Assembly: GCA_903832635.1 (NCBI GenBank)
Contig: CAILCF010000005.1
Span: 172,455 to 236,454 of the forward strand
Direction: 5' to 3'
DNA: 64,000 bases
Source of the DNA: an uncultured bacterium
GTDB lineage: Bacteria; Patescibacteriota; Saccharimonadia; Saccharimonadales; Saccharimonadaceae
A program made the translations under genes and the position numbers. Of the stretch, positions 17,301-26,051 are shown one piece after another. Every line of letters begins with the position of its first letter. The stretch's first letter is position 1. The notes under the pieces were generated by a model, which was not told the origin of the DNA, did not search any database, and saw only the letters and a list, made by a program, of their open reading frames with translations.

Positions 17301-17966
17301 TTACTGCGTTCCCGATTGTTGTGTTTTGTAATAATCTAATAATATTTGTGGCATTTGAGGCTGTGGAATTTCATCAACTTTTGGAATAACTAAAACAATA
17401 AATTTAAGGGGTGTATTTGCACCAATATTGCCGTTCCCGGATGCACCATATGCTTGATCGGATGGGAGGGTAAGTTCACGAACGCCCCCCTCTTTCATGC
17501 CAATCACACCGTTTTTCCAACCAGTTAGAGCTACTAGGTTACTAGCAATTGGAGACTTTAGGGCGCCTTTGTCAATTGATTGGTCATAGACCGTACCCTT
17601 TGGTCCCCAGACTATGTAATAAGCACTATATGGTGTATCTGATTTTAGTTCAGCTCCGTCGCCAATCTTTAAGTCTTGCTTTACTAAATTTTTCACGCTT
17701 TTTGCATCAAAGGTGGCTGGGACTGATGAATATTGTTGAAAATCACTGTAATATTTATCCGATAATGTTTTTGTCTGAGCAGCAAGTTTAGTACTGTAGA
17801 CGCTTGACTTTACTTGATAATCGGCATAGGCTTTTTGTAGTTTTGTCTGGTCGGTGGTTTTATTCTGATTGCTTAGAATTATCGCTAAAAAAGACCCGAG
17901 CGTACCAATCGTCAAGACGATTGCGATTACCCATATTCCAATTCTTTGCGATCTTGGGGTCGCCAT
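17301..17966 (-). CDS. Membrane-anchored FKBP-type peptidyl-prolyl isomerase
   Basis: A 221-residue protein with a short N-terminal basic stretch and a single membrane helix near residues 10-30 (IGIWVIAIVLTIGTLGSFLAII), then a coiled linker and a C-terminal FKBP domain. FKBP landmarks are LVALTGWKNGVIGMKEGG and LTLPSDQAYGASGNGNIGANTPLKFIV. It probably folds proteins outside the membrane. First gene of a unit with trxB and ppa. Confidence 0.9.
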   Translation of the reverse strand: MATPRSQRIGIWVIAIVLTIGTLGSFLAIILSNQNKTTDQTKLQKAYADYQVKSSVYSTKLAAQTKTLSDKYYSDFQQYSSVPATFDAKSVKNLVKQDLKIGDGAELKSDTPYSAYYIVWGPKGTVYDQSIDKGALKSPIASNLVALTGWKNGVIGMKEGGVRELTLPSDQAYGASGNGNIGANTPLKFIVLVIPKVDEIPQPQMPQILLDYYKTQQSGTQ

Positions 17967-18048
17967 ATTATTATTCCCTAACTTTCATTTATATTCATTA
18001 TAGCAATAAAATGCCCTAGGCTCCAGACTGTAATTCACATTGCTCAAA

Positions 18049-20541
18049 TTAAATAACGGTTGCTTTGGTTTCCGAAATTACAGAACCAATAACCGAATTT
18101 ATATATCCGTTGACTTCTTCACTGGTTAGTGTGTGGTCGTCTGCTGTCATTTTAATTTTTATTGTAATATTTTTGGTTTGACCATTTTCTGGCATATAAA
18201 TATCAACCGGTGATACTTCCGCTTGGTATTTTTCGGTTTGCAAATTATTTTCAATCGAATCAAGAACCTGTCCGTAAGTAACATTATCATTAACCTGGAA
18301 ACAAATGTCACGTTCCGAGGATGGGAAACGACTGATTGGTCTGTAGTTCGGTTCAAGTTTGTCGACTAAATCAAAAAGTTTACGTGTATCAAGTTCAAAA
18401 CCGGCAACATATTCAGGAAGTTTAAAACCTCTTATTACAGATTTCTTATATTCACCTACAACCCCAAGCACTTTAGCGGATAACTTATCTTTAACTACGG
18501 CACTACGACGATATTCAAAAGGTTTAAAAATCGGTAAGTTTAGATTATTTTCGGGTTTTTCAAATTCTAGATTAATACCTAGTGATTCACTCAGATATTC
18601 TAGGATTCGTTTTGCCCGGTAATACGGTGCATCGGTCCCAGCGTTTTTTTCAGTAATGACTAGGGACAACATTTCTTGCTCTATTGGTACATTTTCATCC
18701 GTAAAACCATCTGATTTTGAATGTGTTTTATTAATTTCATATAGAGCAAAATTGTCGTAGCCCTGTTTAATATTCGGATGAACCAGATCAAGCAAGCTTG
18801 GCGTCAAGGTTTGCCTATAATATTGCAAATCCGGACTAATGGAATTAATCAATTTATAGGAATTGTTTACTTCTTGGCCAGCTTTTTCTAGAACATTCAC
18901 ATGGAGAAAGCTATATGATAACACTTCGTTTGCACCGGCTCTTGAAAGTAATGTGCGTATTCGGCTTCGGAATATATCGAAATCATTTAATTTTACCGCA
19001 CTAAAATCCCGAGTTGGCAAAGTCAAAAGAATATTATCAAATCCATTCAAACGGCCCACTTCTTCGATTATATCTTCGGGGATATGGATATCAGCTCGCC
19101 AATAGGGTGGTTTTACTAAGACAGTATAAGGTTCCTCGACATCAACATCGAATTCGCTATAAAGAAGCGTGTCGGTTATCTGACGCATATCAAAGCTGCT
19201 TCCCAGTGTTTCATTTATCAAAGTCTGTGGGGTTTTTATTGTTGTTCGGTCTATTTTTCCAGGGTATGTATCTGCAACATCTGAAATCGTATTCGCTCCT
19301 GCCCATTCATTCATTAACCTAACAGCTTCAAATAGTACCGGAACTGTTTGGTCGGCTGGTTGCCCTTTTGTAAATCGAGTAATAGCTTCACTGAAAATTC
19401 CATGGCGCATCTGAGTAGCGCGTAAGTTATATAAATTAAAAGTTGCGCTTTCAATAACAATTTTTTTTGTATTAACGTCGATTTCGGTATTTGCACCGCC
19501 CATCGCCCCAGCCAGAGCGACGGCTGTTTCACCTGCTGTAATGACTATATCTTCAGGACTTATTTTAATTATTTTTCCATCAAGTAACTCAAGCGTTTCA
19601 CCATCACGACCTGCGCGGACGTGGATATCAGCTTTACCACCAGCAACTTTGACTAGTTTGTCATAATCAAATGCATGCAATGGTTGGCCTGTCAGCATCA
19701 TCAAATAATTTGTAACGTCAACAATAGCATTAATCGGACGCATACCAATTCTAGACAGATAAGTTTGAATCATAATCGGTGACTTCCTGTTTCCATCAGC
19801 TCCAGACATTACAATCGCAGTATATCTAGATGATAGTTCAGCATCATCGATATTTACATTCAGTTCAACTTTTTCTGATTCGATCTGACCAAAATCGGGT
19901 GACAATTCCATAAGCCATTTTGGTGTTTGGAATTGCTTGCCAGAAATCGCAGCAACCTCGCGTGCAAAACCAATGATACTAAAACAATCCGGACGATGTG
20001 TCAGAGATTTATTTTCGATATCAAGTACAATGTCGTCCATCTCATAAGTTGTTTTAAAAGATGTTCCAGGTTTAATATCTTCAGGAATCTCTAGAATCCC
20101 TTCATGCTCATCATATAAATCAAGTTCCCTGGCACTGGCAATCATGCCATTGCTTGTCAGCCCTAACATTTTCCGTGTACCTAATACAAAGGGCTCATCT
20201 TGGCCGAAAGTATTTGGAACAACAGTATTCGGTGTCAACCAAACAACTATTTGCTGCGAGCGAACATTTGGCGCTCCACAAACTACCTGTATATAACCAT
20301 TTTCATCGCGTTCAATATTTTCTGTTTTCCCGCCATCGTCAATTTTTACGACATTTAAATGGTCGGATCCTTCAATTTTATTTACTTCAATGATTTTTAC
20401 GATTAAAACATCCTTGTATTTTTCACCCAAGTCCGTAAAACTCTCAATTTCGACTAACCTAGCACCGATAAGTTTTATCAGTTCACCTACCGTCATATCA
20501 ATGTCAGTAAATTTTTTTAGCCAATTCAGCGAAACTATCAT
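18049..20541 (-). CDS. pheT: Phenylalanyl-tRNA synthetase beta subunit
   Basis: 830 residues, normal for bacterial PheT. The N-terminal tRNA-binding EMAP-like domain (DVLIVKIIEVNKIEGSDHLNVVKID), the B3/B4 editing region with VDVTNYLMMLTGQPLHAFD, B5, and a C-terminal ferredoxin-like anticodon-binding domain (RFPSSERDICFQV) appear in order. Its ATG overlaps the pheS stop by 4 bases. Forms the alpha2-beta2 enzyme that charges tRNA-Phe. Confidence 0.96.
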   Translation of the reverse strand: MIVSLNWLKKFTDIDMTVGELIKLIGARLVEIESFTDLGEKYKDVLIVKIIEVNKIEGSDHLNVVKIDDGGKTENIERDENGYIQVVCGAPNVRSQQIVVWLTPNTVVPNTFGQDEPFVLGTRKMLGLTSNGMIASARELDLYDEHEGILEIPEDIKPGTSFKTTYEMDDIVLDIENKSLTHRPDCFSIIGFAREVAAISGKQFQTPKWLMELSPDFGQIESEKVELNVNIDDAELSSRYTAIVMSGADGNRKSPIMIQTYLSRIGMRPINAIVDVTNYLMMLTGQPLHAFDYDKLVKVAGGKADIHVRAGRDGETLELLDGKIIKISPEDIVITAGETAVALAGAMGGANTEIDVNTKKIVIESATFNLYNLRATQMRHGIFSEAITRFTKGQPADQTVPVLFEAVRLMNEWAGANTISDVADTYPGKIDRTTIKTPQTLINETLGSSFDMRQITDTLLYSEFDVDVEEPYTVLVKPPYWRADIHIPEDIIEEVGRLNGFDNILLTLPTRDFSAVKLNDFDIFRSRIRTLLSRAGANEVLSYSFLHVNVLEKAGQEVNNSYKLINSISPDLQYYRQTLTPSLLDLVHPNIKQGYDNFALYEINKTHSKSDGFTDENVPIEQEMLSLVITEKNAGTDAPYYRAKRILEYLSESLGINLEFEKPENNLNLPIFKPFEYRRSAVVKDKLSAKVLGVVGEYKKSVIRGFKLPEYVAGFELDTRKLFDLVDKLEPNYRPISRFPSSERDICFQVNDNVTYGQVLDSIENNLQTEKYQAEVSPVDIYMPENGQTKNITIKIKMTADDHTLTSEEVNGYINSVIGSVISETKATVI

Positions 20542-21545
20542 ACAAACTCCCTCAGAAATTGAAGTTTACCCGATTCAAAATTCCTCAGATCGTTAATTCC
20601 ATATTTTAACATTACTAGTCGTTCAATCCCGCCGCCCCAGGCAAATCCACGGAATTTTTTCGGATCTATACCAGCAGAAGTTAAAACATTCGGATGAATC
20701 ATCCCGCAACCAAGCATTTCCAACCATTCACCTGATTTCCCGCCTAAAGCTTCTGGTTTTTCAATAGCAAATTCCAGACCCGGTTCAACGAAGGGAAAAT
20801 AGCTTGGCTGAGTTTTTATCTTTAGGTTTTGTTTATAATAAACCTCAAAAAAACTTCGTAGTGTGCCCAGCATTTGTCCTAAAGTTGCGCTGTCACTTAC
20901 AAAAACCCCTTCGTACTGGTAAAAAGTATGCTCGTGGGTAGCATCAATATCTTCATTCCGAAAACATCGCCCCAGGGCAACAACACCTATTTGTCCACCC
21001 GATTCCAATTTTTCTTTACCAGCTTTTAAAATCCTATTTTGCATAGTTGAAGTATGTGCAGGAGAAATAAATCCCTCCTCGGTCCTAAATGTGTCATAGC
21101 CGTCTCTGGCAGGGTGATTACCTGGGAAATTTAATGATTCAAACATATGAAAATCATCGTCAATCTGCCTAGACTCTATTACTTCAAATCCCATTCTTGT
21201 AAATATGTCTGCTACATTTTCAATCTCACGCGTTAACGGATGTTGTGAGCCTTTGTCCGTTGGTAATAATTGCTGTGGTTCACTATTAACATCCCAAGGA
21301 GCCGTTATATCAATTGGTTTTACGGTTGAGTTTTCAAGTTCCGATTGCCTGGATTCAATAGTTTTTTCAAGATTAATTTTCAGCTCGTTAATTTGTTTTC
21401 CATAATCGCTACGTTTTTCCGGAGGTAAGGTTTTTATAACGGCGTACAACTGTTTTAATTCAGGGGCTTTTAAAATATCTCGCGGCGAATTGCTGTCGTT
21501 TACTTGCTGAATCAGTTGTGTACTTATTTCCTCAATATTTTGCAT
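20538..21545 (-). CDS. pheS: Phenylalanyl-tRNA synthetase alpha subunit
   Basis: 335 residues containing the class II catalytic core. Motif 2 is visible as GRCFRNEDIDATHEHTFYQYEG, the phenylalanine pocket in PYFPF-equivalent PSYFPFVEPGLE, and motif 3 in AWGGGIERLVMLKYGI. The N-terminal coiled-coil (residues 1-90) binds tRNA. It follows the small tail-anchored protein gene by 17 bases and overlaps pheT. Confidence 0.96.
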   Translation of the reverse strand: MQNIEEISTQLIQQVNDSNSPRDILKAPELKQLYAVIKTLPPEKRSDYGKQINELKINLEKTIESRQSELENSTVKPIDITAPWDVNSEPQQLLPTDKGSQHPLTREIENVADIFTRMGFEVIESRQIDDDFHMFESLNFPGNHPARDGYDTFRTEEGFISPAHTSTMQNRILKAGKEKLESGGQIGVVALGRCFRNEDIDATHEHTFYQYEGVFVSDSATLGQMLGTLRSFFEVYYKQNLKIKTQPSYFPFVEPGLEFAIEKPEALGGKSGEWLEMLGCGMIHPNVLTSAGIDPKKFRGFAWGGGIERLVMLKYGINDLRNFESGKLQFLREFV

Positions 21546-21562
21546 AATCAGTCTATCTTATC

Positions 21563-21805
21563 TTATCGTGCCAAAGTTAATACCGTCAACCATATAATTA
21601 CCCCAACAATAACAACCAGAATAATAATCCAAACCCACGCCAAACTTGTTGTTTTTTTCATGCCCTTAATATATTGGGAGTCGTCGACCCCATCTGGTCT
21701 TTCGGATGCTTTTAGTGAATTATCCCTGGCTTTTCGCTGCAGTTCTGCCGCAACTTGTTTTTGTAATTCCGAGCGTTCATCGTCTTGTCTAATAAAAAGT
21801 GCCAT
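21563..21805 (-). CDS. Small tail-anchored membrane protein
   Basis: An 80-residue protein: a charged, Arg/Glu-rich N-terminal helix (residues 1-50) and one C-terminal membrane helix (WVWIIILVVIVGVIIWLTVL). No family is recognised. It precedes pheS by 17 bases. Its ATG has no Shine-Dalgarno; a TATACT -10 box with an upstream TG (extended -10) lies 6 bases away, so it appears to head a leaderless transcript that also carries pheST. Confidence 0.7.
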   Translation of the reverse strand: MALFIRQDDERSELQKQVAAELQRKARDNSLKASERPDGVDDSQYIKGMKKTTSLAWVWIIILVVIVGVIIWLTVLTLAR

Positions 21806-21811
21806 GTAATC

Positions 21812-21817
21812 AGTATA
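21812..21817 (-). promoter_or_regulatory. Extended -10 box before the small membrane protein and pheST
   Basis: Minus-strand TGATATACT (extended -10 type) with 6 bases to the ATG at 21805. Divergent from the aquaporin promoter 30 bases away. Confidence 0.5.
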
Positions 21818-21847
21818 TCACTTGTGTTTGTTTCATTTGCAATGTGA

Positions 21848-21877
21848 TATACTATGTTCATATTTCACTTAAGGAGG
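21848..21877 (+). promoter_or_regulatory. Extended -10 and strong Shine-Dalgarno of the aquaporin gene
   Basis: TGATATACT (extended -10, hexamer 21848-21853) followed by a short leader with AAGGAGG at 21871-21877, 9 bases before the ATG at 21887. This gene is therefore leadered, unlike its divergent neighbour, and the Shine-Dalgarno decides the start. Confidence 0.6.
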
Positions 21878-21886
21878 GAAGAATCT

Positions 21887-22720
21887 ATGGCACAGAATAA
21901 AGCCATTTCGCCGGCCAAAAAAACGGCATCCAAAGCTAATTCATCAGCTTCAAATACAAACAGCTCAATATCATCAACCTACGCATCAACCCGTAGAATA
22001 TTAAAAGAAATGCCCCTTATCGGCGCGTTAATCGCCGAGTTTATCGGAGCATTCCTAATAACAACTGCATTCATCGAGATGCAAGGTAGCCCACTATTTG
22101 TAGCATTTGCACTTGGTGGTATCTTCCTAATGATTAGTGGTGTATCAGGGGCACATGTTAATCCAGCAGTCACAATCGGTGCGTGGGTAACACGAAAGAT
22201 GAACTGGGTTTATGCCCTAGGTTACATTGTTGCTCAACTTTTGGGTGCAACTGTAGCATACCTGGTTCTTAACACGTTCCTACATGCAGCACCAACGGCT
22301 GCTAATGCTGCAGCTCCAAGTCTGTTGCATGCTGCAACAATCGTTAATGGAAAAGAATGGTACATCTTCTTTACCGAGTTGCTTGGAACAGCGATTTTGA
22401 CTCTAGGTGTTGCAACTGCACTAAGAAACAAGAAAACCCGAATTGTCGGCGCATTTGCAGCTGCATTTGCAATTTCTCTTGCTCTTTATGTTTCATTAAC
22501 TCTAAACACCAGCTTGCTACAATCTGCGCAAGAGTCAAATGCTATCCTAACATTCCTAAACCCAGCAATTGCATTTGCTGCTAATGGATTGTCATGGAAC
22601 ACATGGCCACTTGTTATTTACGTCGTAGCACCATTCCTTGGTGGTATTGCAGGTTTTGCAATCCAAGATTTCTTGCACAGTCAAGATAAAAATGAATGTG
22701 ATTGTGACGATTGCAAATAG
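21887..22720 (+). CDS. Aquaporin / major intrinsic protein family channel
   Basis: A 277-residue MIP-family channel for water or small neutral solutes. Both half-helix motifs are present: HVNPAVTIG and FLNPAIAFAAN, within six membrane segments. The N-terminal 35 residues are Ser/Lys/Ala-rich and hydrophilic; the C-terminus ends in a compact Cys/Asp tail (ECDCDDCK) unusual for aquaporins and suggestive of metal binding. I start at MAQNKA, not at the longer frame from 21854, because of the AAGGAGG 9 bases upstream. The Arg of the usual NPAR is absent after both NPA motifs, pointing to altered selectivity. Confidence 0.88.
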   Translation: MAQNKAISPAKKTASKANSSASNTNSSISSTYASTRRILKEMPLIGALIAEFIGAFLITTAFIEMQGSPLFVAFALGGIFLMISGVSGAHVNPAVTIGAWVTRKMNWVYALGYIVAQLLGATVAYLVLNTFLHAAPTAANAAAPSLLHAATIVNGKEWYIFFTELLGTAILTLGVATALRNKKTRIVGAFAAAFAISLALYVSLTLNTSLLQSAQESNAILTFLNPAIAFAANGLSWNTWPLVIYVVAPFLGGIAGFAIQDFLHSQDKNECDCDDCK

Positions 22721-22741
22721 TTATAAACTAATATAAATACA

Positions 22742-22771
22742 AATAATCCCCGTTTAAAAACGGGGATTATT
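22742..22771. terminator. Bidirectional terminator between aquaporin and rmuC
   Basis: A perfect 14-base stem (AATAATCCCCGTTT and its complement) with a 2-base loop, between two convergent genes. A/T runs on both sides serve both directions. Confidence 0.75.
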
Positions 22772-22779
22772 AATGTCGT

Positions 22780-23853
22780 CTATTCATCGTCTCTTGGCTT
22801 GTCCAGTAGTAGAGGGTCGACCCCAGTTTCGTTCCCTGCTATCTTGACGACATCCTTATCAACTTTGCCCAGTTCTTTGTGTGCATCGTTATAGTGACCA
22901 ACAGTAACACCTAGGGACTTACCAAGTTTCTGCATATATTCATCAAACCGGCTGATATGTTGGCCTAATTTTCCAACCCTTAATTGAATATCTTTGGCTT
23001 GTTCTTCAATTTGCAGACTTCTTAAACCCTGTAAAACTGTTTGTAAATATGCCATAAAACTTGTTGGACTAACAATAATTACCTTCTTATCTCGGAAAGC
23101 ATATTCTATTAAATCACGTGCACTGGATCCTGTACCGACATCACCAATCAGCAAATCGTAATATAAAGATTCGCTTGGAATAAACATAAAAGCAAAATCC
23201 ATTGTTTTTTCGCTTGGTCTAATATACTTGCTGGTTTCATCTATTCTATTCTTTAAATCTGTCCGGACACGTGCTAACAATTTTTCACGTTCAGGTTTTT
23301 TATCTTCGCCAACCATACGATTATAGTTTTCCAAAGAGAATTTGCTATCAATCGGAAGAATTTGTCCCCTATCAAGAAAAACAACCGCATCAACAATTTC
23401 ACCGTCCTTGAATTTGTATTGCATTTGGTAATTCTTTGATGGCAGAATGTTATCAAGGACTGATTCCAAATAATATTCCCCGAAGACGCCCCGTTGTTTA
23501 GGGTTTTGAAGAACATTCTGTAAGGTTTTTAGCTCGTCAGCAACATCAACAACTCGTCTATTCGTTTCGTCCAATTTTGCCAAACGCTGGGTTACATCAG
23601 TGACAAGCTTGGCACTTTCGGTTAATTGTTTTTGCATTGATGTTTGCATTGATGCGTTATTACGTTCCAATTTATCACCAACCGCCTCTTGTAGGTTATT
23701 AATCCCGCGAGATAACTCCGTTAAGTCACTTTTTAATAATGACACTGCACTTGAATTTTTTTGGTCGCTTAATCGACTATTAAGAATATAAATAGTTACT
23801 ATAAAGCCAGTAATTAGCACGCCTAACACTACATATAAAATCACCTGTTCCAT
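22780..23853 (-). CDS. rmuC: RmuC-family DNA recombination-limiting protein
   Basis: A 357-residue RmuC-like protein: N-terminal membrane helix (residues 3-23), a coiled-coil region, and a PD-(D/E)XK-like nuclease domain. Landmarks are GVFGEYYLESVLDNILP, DAVVFLDRGQILPIDSKF (the D..DSKF catalytic motif) and SPTSFMAYLQTV. RmuC limits recombination at inverted repeats in E. coli. A TATAAT lies 8 bases before the ATG, so a leaderless or near-leaderless message is predicted. Confidence 0.92.
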   Translation of the reverse strand: MEQVILYVVLGVLITGFIVTIYILNSRLSDQKNSSAVSLLKSDLTELSRGINNLQEAVGDKLERNNASMQTSMQKQLTESAKLVTDVTQRLAKLDETNRRVVDVADELKTLQNVLQNPKQRGVFGEYYLESVLDNILPSKNYQMQYKFKDGEIVDAVVFLDRGQILPIDSKFSLENYNRMVGEDKKPEREKLLARVRTDLKNRIDETSKYIRPSEKTMDFAFMFIPSESLYYDLLIGDVGTGSSARDLIEYAFRDKKVIIVSPTSFMAYLQTVLQGLRSLQIEEQAKDIQLRVGKLGQHISRFDEYMQKLGKSLGVTVGHYNDAHKELGKVDKDVVKIAGNETGVDPLLLDKPRDDE

Positions 23854-23861
23854 ATATAGGT

Positions 23862-23867
23862 ATTATA
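23862..23867 (-). promoter_or_regulatory. -10 box of rmuC
   Basis: Minus-strand TATAAT, 8 bases before the ATG at 23853; no Shine-Dalgarno between. Confidence 0.5.
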
Positions 23868-23870
23868 TCA

Positions 23871-24308
23871 CTATAAAGCTATGGTTATTCGCACGATAAT
23901 TATGATAAATGCTGTTATTAACAGGACAGGGATGATTTTTTTGTATCTGGTTACCCAGGAAAAAATAAAATATGCCAAAGTATACAATAGTGCGCTCCAA
24001 ATTATTACCTCAGCCCAACCCAATCCATCGGTTAATTTCGATAACCCCCAAAGCGAAACAGCTGAGGCGACTGCAACTAATAGTGGTCTAACCATCCTAA
24101 AATTCAACATCAATATTGTACCAATTGCTGCTACTATTATCGTTGCAATATTATCGGCAGCATTGGCCAATCCAACAAATCTGCTTAAATATGCAGTTAA
24201 CCCGCAATATAAAATACCTAAAACTGCACCGATTATCACAATCTGCCAAGCTGAATTTAATTGGCTGATGGGTCGTGAATCAATTTCGCTACTAATAATC
24301 TTCGCCAC
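23871..24308 (-). CDS. Hypothetical four-helix membrane protein
   Basis: 145 residues with about four membrane segments (near 22-42, 52-70, 75-92 and 99-140 containing two). No family recognised. The GTG start is set by a CGGAGGT Shine-Dalgarno upstream, with TATAAT boxes further up, so this gene is leadered. Same direction as rmuC. Confidence 0.65.
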   Translation of the reverse strand: MAKIISSEIDSRPISQLNSAWQIVIIGAVLGILYCGLTAYLSRFVGLANAADNIATIIVAAIGTILMLNFRMVRPLLVAVASAVSLWGLSKLTDGLGWAEVIIWSALLYTLAYFIFSWVTRYKKIIPVLLITAFIIIIVRITIAL

Positions 24309-24382
24309 TCTGGAACCTCCGTATAATCCATATTATACATTTTTATTGCCAAACTGACAAAACGAGATTAAACCTTATATAC

Positions 24383-24847
24383 TTATTCTTTTGAGTTCAG
24401 ATACCAAAGTGCACCAAATAATGCAAAAACAACTCCACCAATTACGTCTAGTGGTGTATGCACAAGAGCCAATACCCTACCAACACCAATGATAACGACC
24501 ATAACCGCCAATATCCAGGTTAGTGTTTTTTGTTTGGTTTCAAACCATACCGCACAAGTAATCGCAGCTGCAAACAATACATGGTCCGACGGGAATCCGG
24601 CATTATTTAAATACGATGCCCCGGCAGCTTTGCCAATCATTTCGAACGGACGCAGTGCTTCCGGCTGGAATATCGAACCGACCAATTTTGCCAGTAAATA
24701 TGCCGTTAGCCCAGCGACCAAAATTCTACAGTATGCTTTAAAACGCTTCCTTTTTGGAATTTTAAAAATTAGTGCATAGGCACCGATAAATACTAATACA
24801 ATAAGCATGTAGTCAGCTGCGACTTTGATTAAGAATTCTTGAATCAT
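24383..24847 (-). CDS. PAP2-family phosphatase (undecaprenyl-pyrophosphatase-like)
   Basis: A 154-residue integral membrane phosphatase. The PAP2 motifs are recognisable: the first as FQPEALRPF, the second as GFPSDH (PSGH variant), and the third as GRVLALVHTPLDVIGG with the catalytic His and Asp. With five or so membrane segments it resembles BcrC-type undecaprenyl-diphosphate phosphatases that recycle the lipid carrier for cell-wall synthesis. It is divergent from the glycosyltransferase gene. Confidence 0.85.
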   Translation of the reverse strand: MIQEFLIKVAADYMLIVLVFIGAYALIFKIPKRKRFKAYCRILVAGLTAYLLAKLVGSIFQPEALRPFEMIGKAAGASYLNNAGFPSDHVLFAAAITCAVWFETKQKTLTWILAVMVVIIGVGRVLALVHTPLDVIGGVVFALFGALWYLNSKE

Positions 24848-24880
24848 GCATCTAGATTAACATAATTATTTTGCCCATGA

Positions 24881-24886
24881 TACAAT
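24881..24886 (+). promoter_or_regulatory. Extended -10 box of the glycosyltransferase gene, predicted leaderless
   Basis: TGATACAAT (extended -10; hexamer TACAAT) with 7 bases to the ATG at 24894 and no Shine-Dalgarno. Confidence 0.5.
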
Positions 24887-24893
24887 TACTCTT

Positions 24894-25970
24894 ATGAATA
24901 TATATTATGATTCCAGGTGGACAAGGTTCCCTTTTCACGATGGAATTAGTCGATATGGAGCAGGCATTGTCCAGGGTTTTAAAGATAATAAAATCCCAAT
25001 AACACTATTAGTAAAAGATAAAAGACAACTTAAAATGTTGCCACCCGATATTCCATATTTATTAATAAACGATCCATTATCTGTTAAAGAACTTTTTATT
25101 GCAAACAAATTAAACAAACTAGGGGCAGATGCTGTTATTAGCCCCTTCCAGATTATTGGAACTTGGGGTCGAAAATACAGACTAATTGTCACTTTGCACG
25201 ATACGATTTATTATCTTCATCCGCAAGCTCCTACCGATATGGCATTGAGCCAACGCATTGCATGGCGCCTGTTTCACATGGCTAAATGGCCACAACGAAT
25301 CCTTTTAAATAATGCCGATAAAGTTGCGACAGTCAGTAACTATTCCAGAGGAAATATTCAAAAATTAGGTCTAACGGACCGTGAAATTTGTGTAATTTAT
25401 AACGCACCTAGTCTTGACAAGTCACAAATGCATCGAAGTCCCGAAATCACAAAAAATATTATCTATATGGGTTCATTTATGCCATATAAAAACGTAGAGG
25501 TATTGATTAAGGGAATGGCTGATTTACCTGAAGGGTTTACATTGCATCTGCTAAGTAAAATTCTTGACGACCGCAAATCCGAACTAAGCAAATTAATCAA
25601 ACCCAATGTCAATGTTGTCTTCCATAACGGAGTTTCTGACGATGAATATATAAAATTGTTACAAAGTGCTTACTGCCTTGCGTCTGCATCAAAAGAAGAA
25701 GGTTTTGGCTTGCCGATTATTGAAGCTCAGATGATTGGAACACCTGTTGTATGTAGTGATATGACTATTTTTCATGAAGTTGCTGGCGATGGTGCATTAT
25801 TTTTTGATTACAATTCACCAGAAAAATTTGCCAATCAAGTCTTAAAATTAAATGATAAAAAATTCCAAGACGACCTAGTTGAAAGAGGGCACGTTCAAGC
25901 TGAAAAGTTTTCTTGGAAACAATCTGCAAAAAAACTTTACGACATTTGCCAGAAAATTCCTAAAAAATAA
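24894..25970 (+). CDS. GT4-type glycosyltransferase
   Basis: A 358-residue GT-B fold glycosyltransferase of family 1/GT4. The C-terminal sugar-nucleotide domain shows YMGSFMPYKNVEVLIKGMADLP, then the E-x7-E motif in SKEEGFGLPIIEAQMIGTPVVCSD. No membrane segment. It probably adds a sugar to a cell-surface glycan or lipid; donor and acceptor cannot be told. It stands alone upstream of the class V aminotransferase (81-base gap). Confidence 0.9.
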   Translation: MNIYYDSRWTRFPFHDGISRYGAGIVQGFKDNKIPITLLVKDKRQLKMLPPDIPYLLINDPLSVKELFIANKLNKLGADAVISPFQIIGTWGRKYRLIVTLHDTIYYLHPQAPTDMALSQRIAWRLFHMAKWPQRILLNNADKVATVSNYSRGNIQKLGLTDREICVIYNAPSLDKSQMHRSPEITKNIIYMGSFMPYKNVEVLIKGMADLPEGFTLHLLSKILDDRKSELSKLIKPNVNVVFHNGVSDDEYIKLLQSAYCLASASKEEGFGLPIIEAQMIGTPVVCSDMTIFHEVAGDGALFFDYNSPEKFANQVLKLNDKKFQDDLVERGHVQAEKFSWKQSAKKLYDICQKIPKK

Positions 25971-26051
25971 TTCGGATTTCGTATTTCATCGCCTATTCTT
26001 GATATAATGGTTACAGTAAAAATGCACGTTATTCTAAGTTGAGGTGATTTA

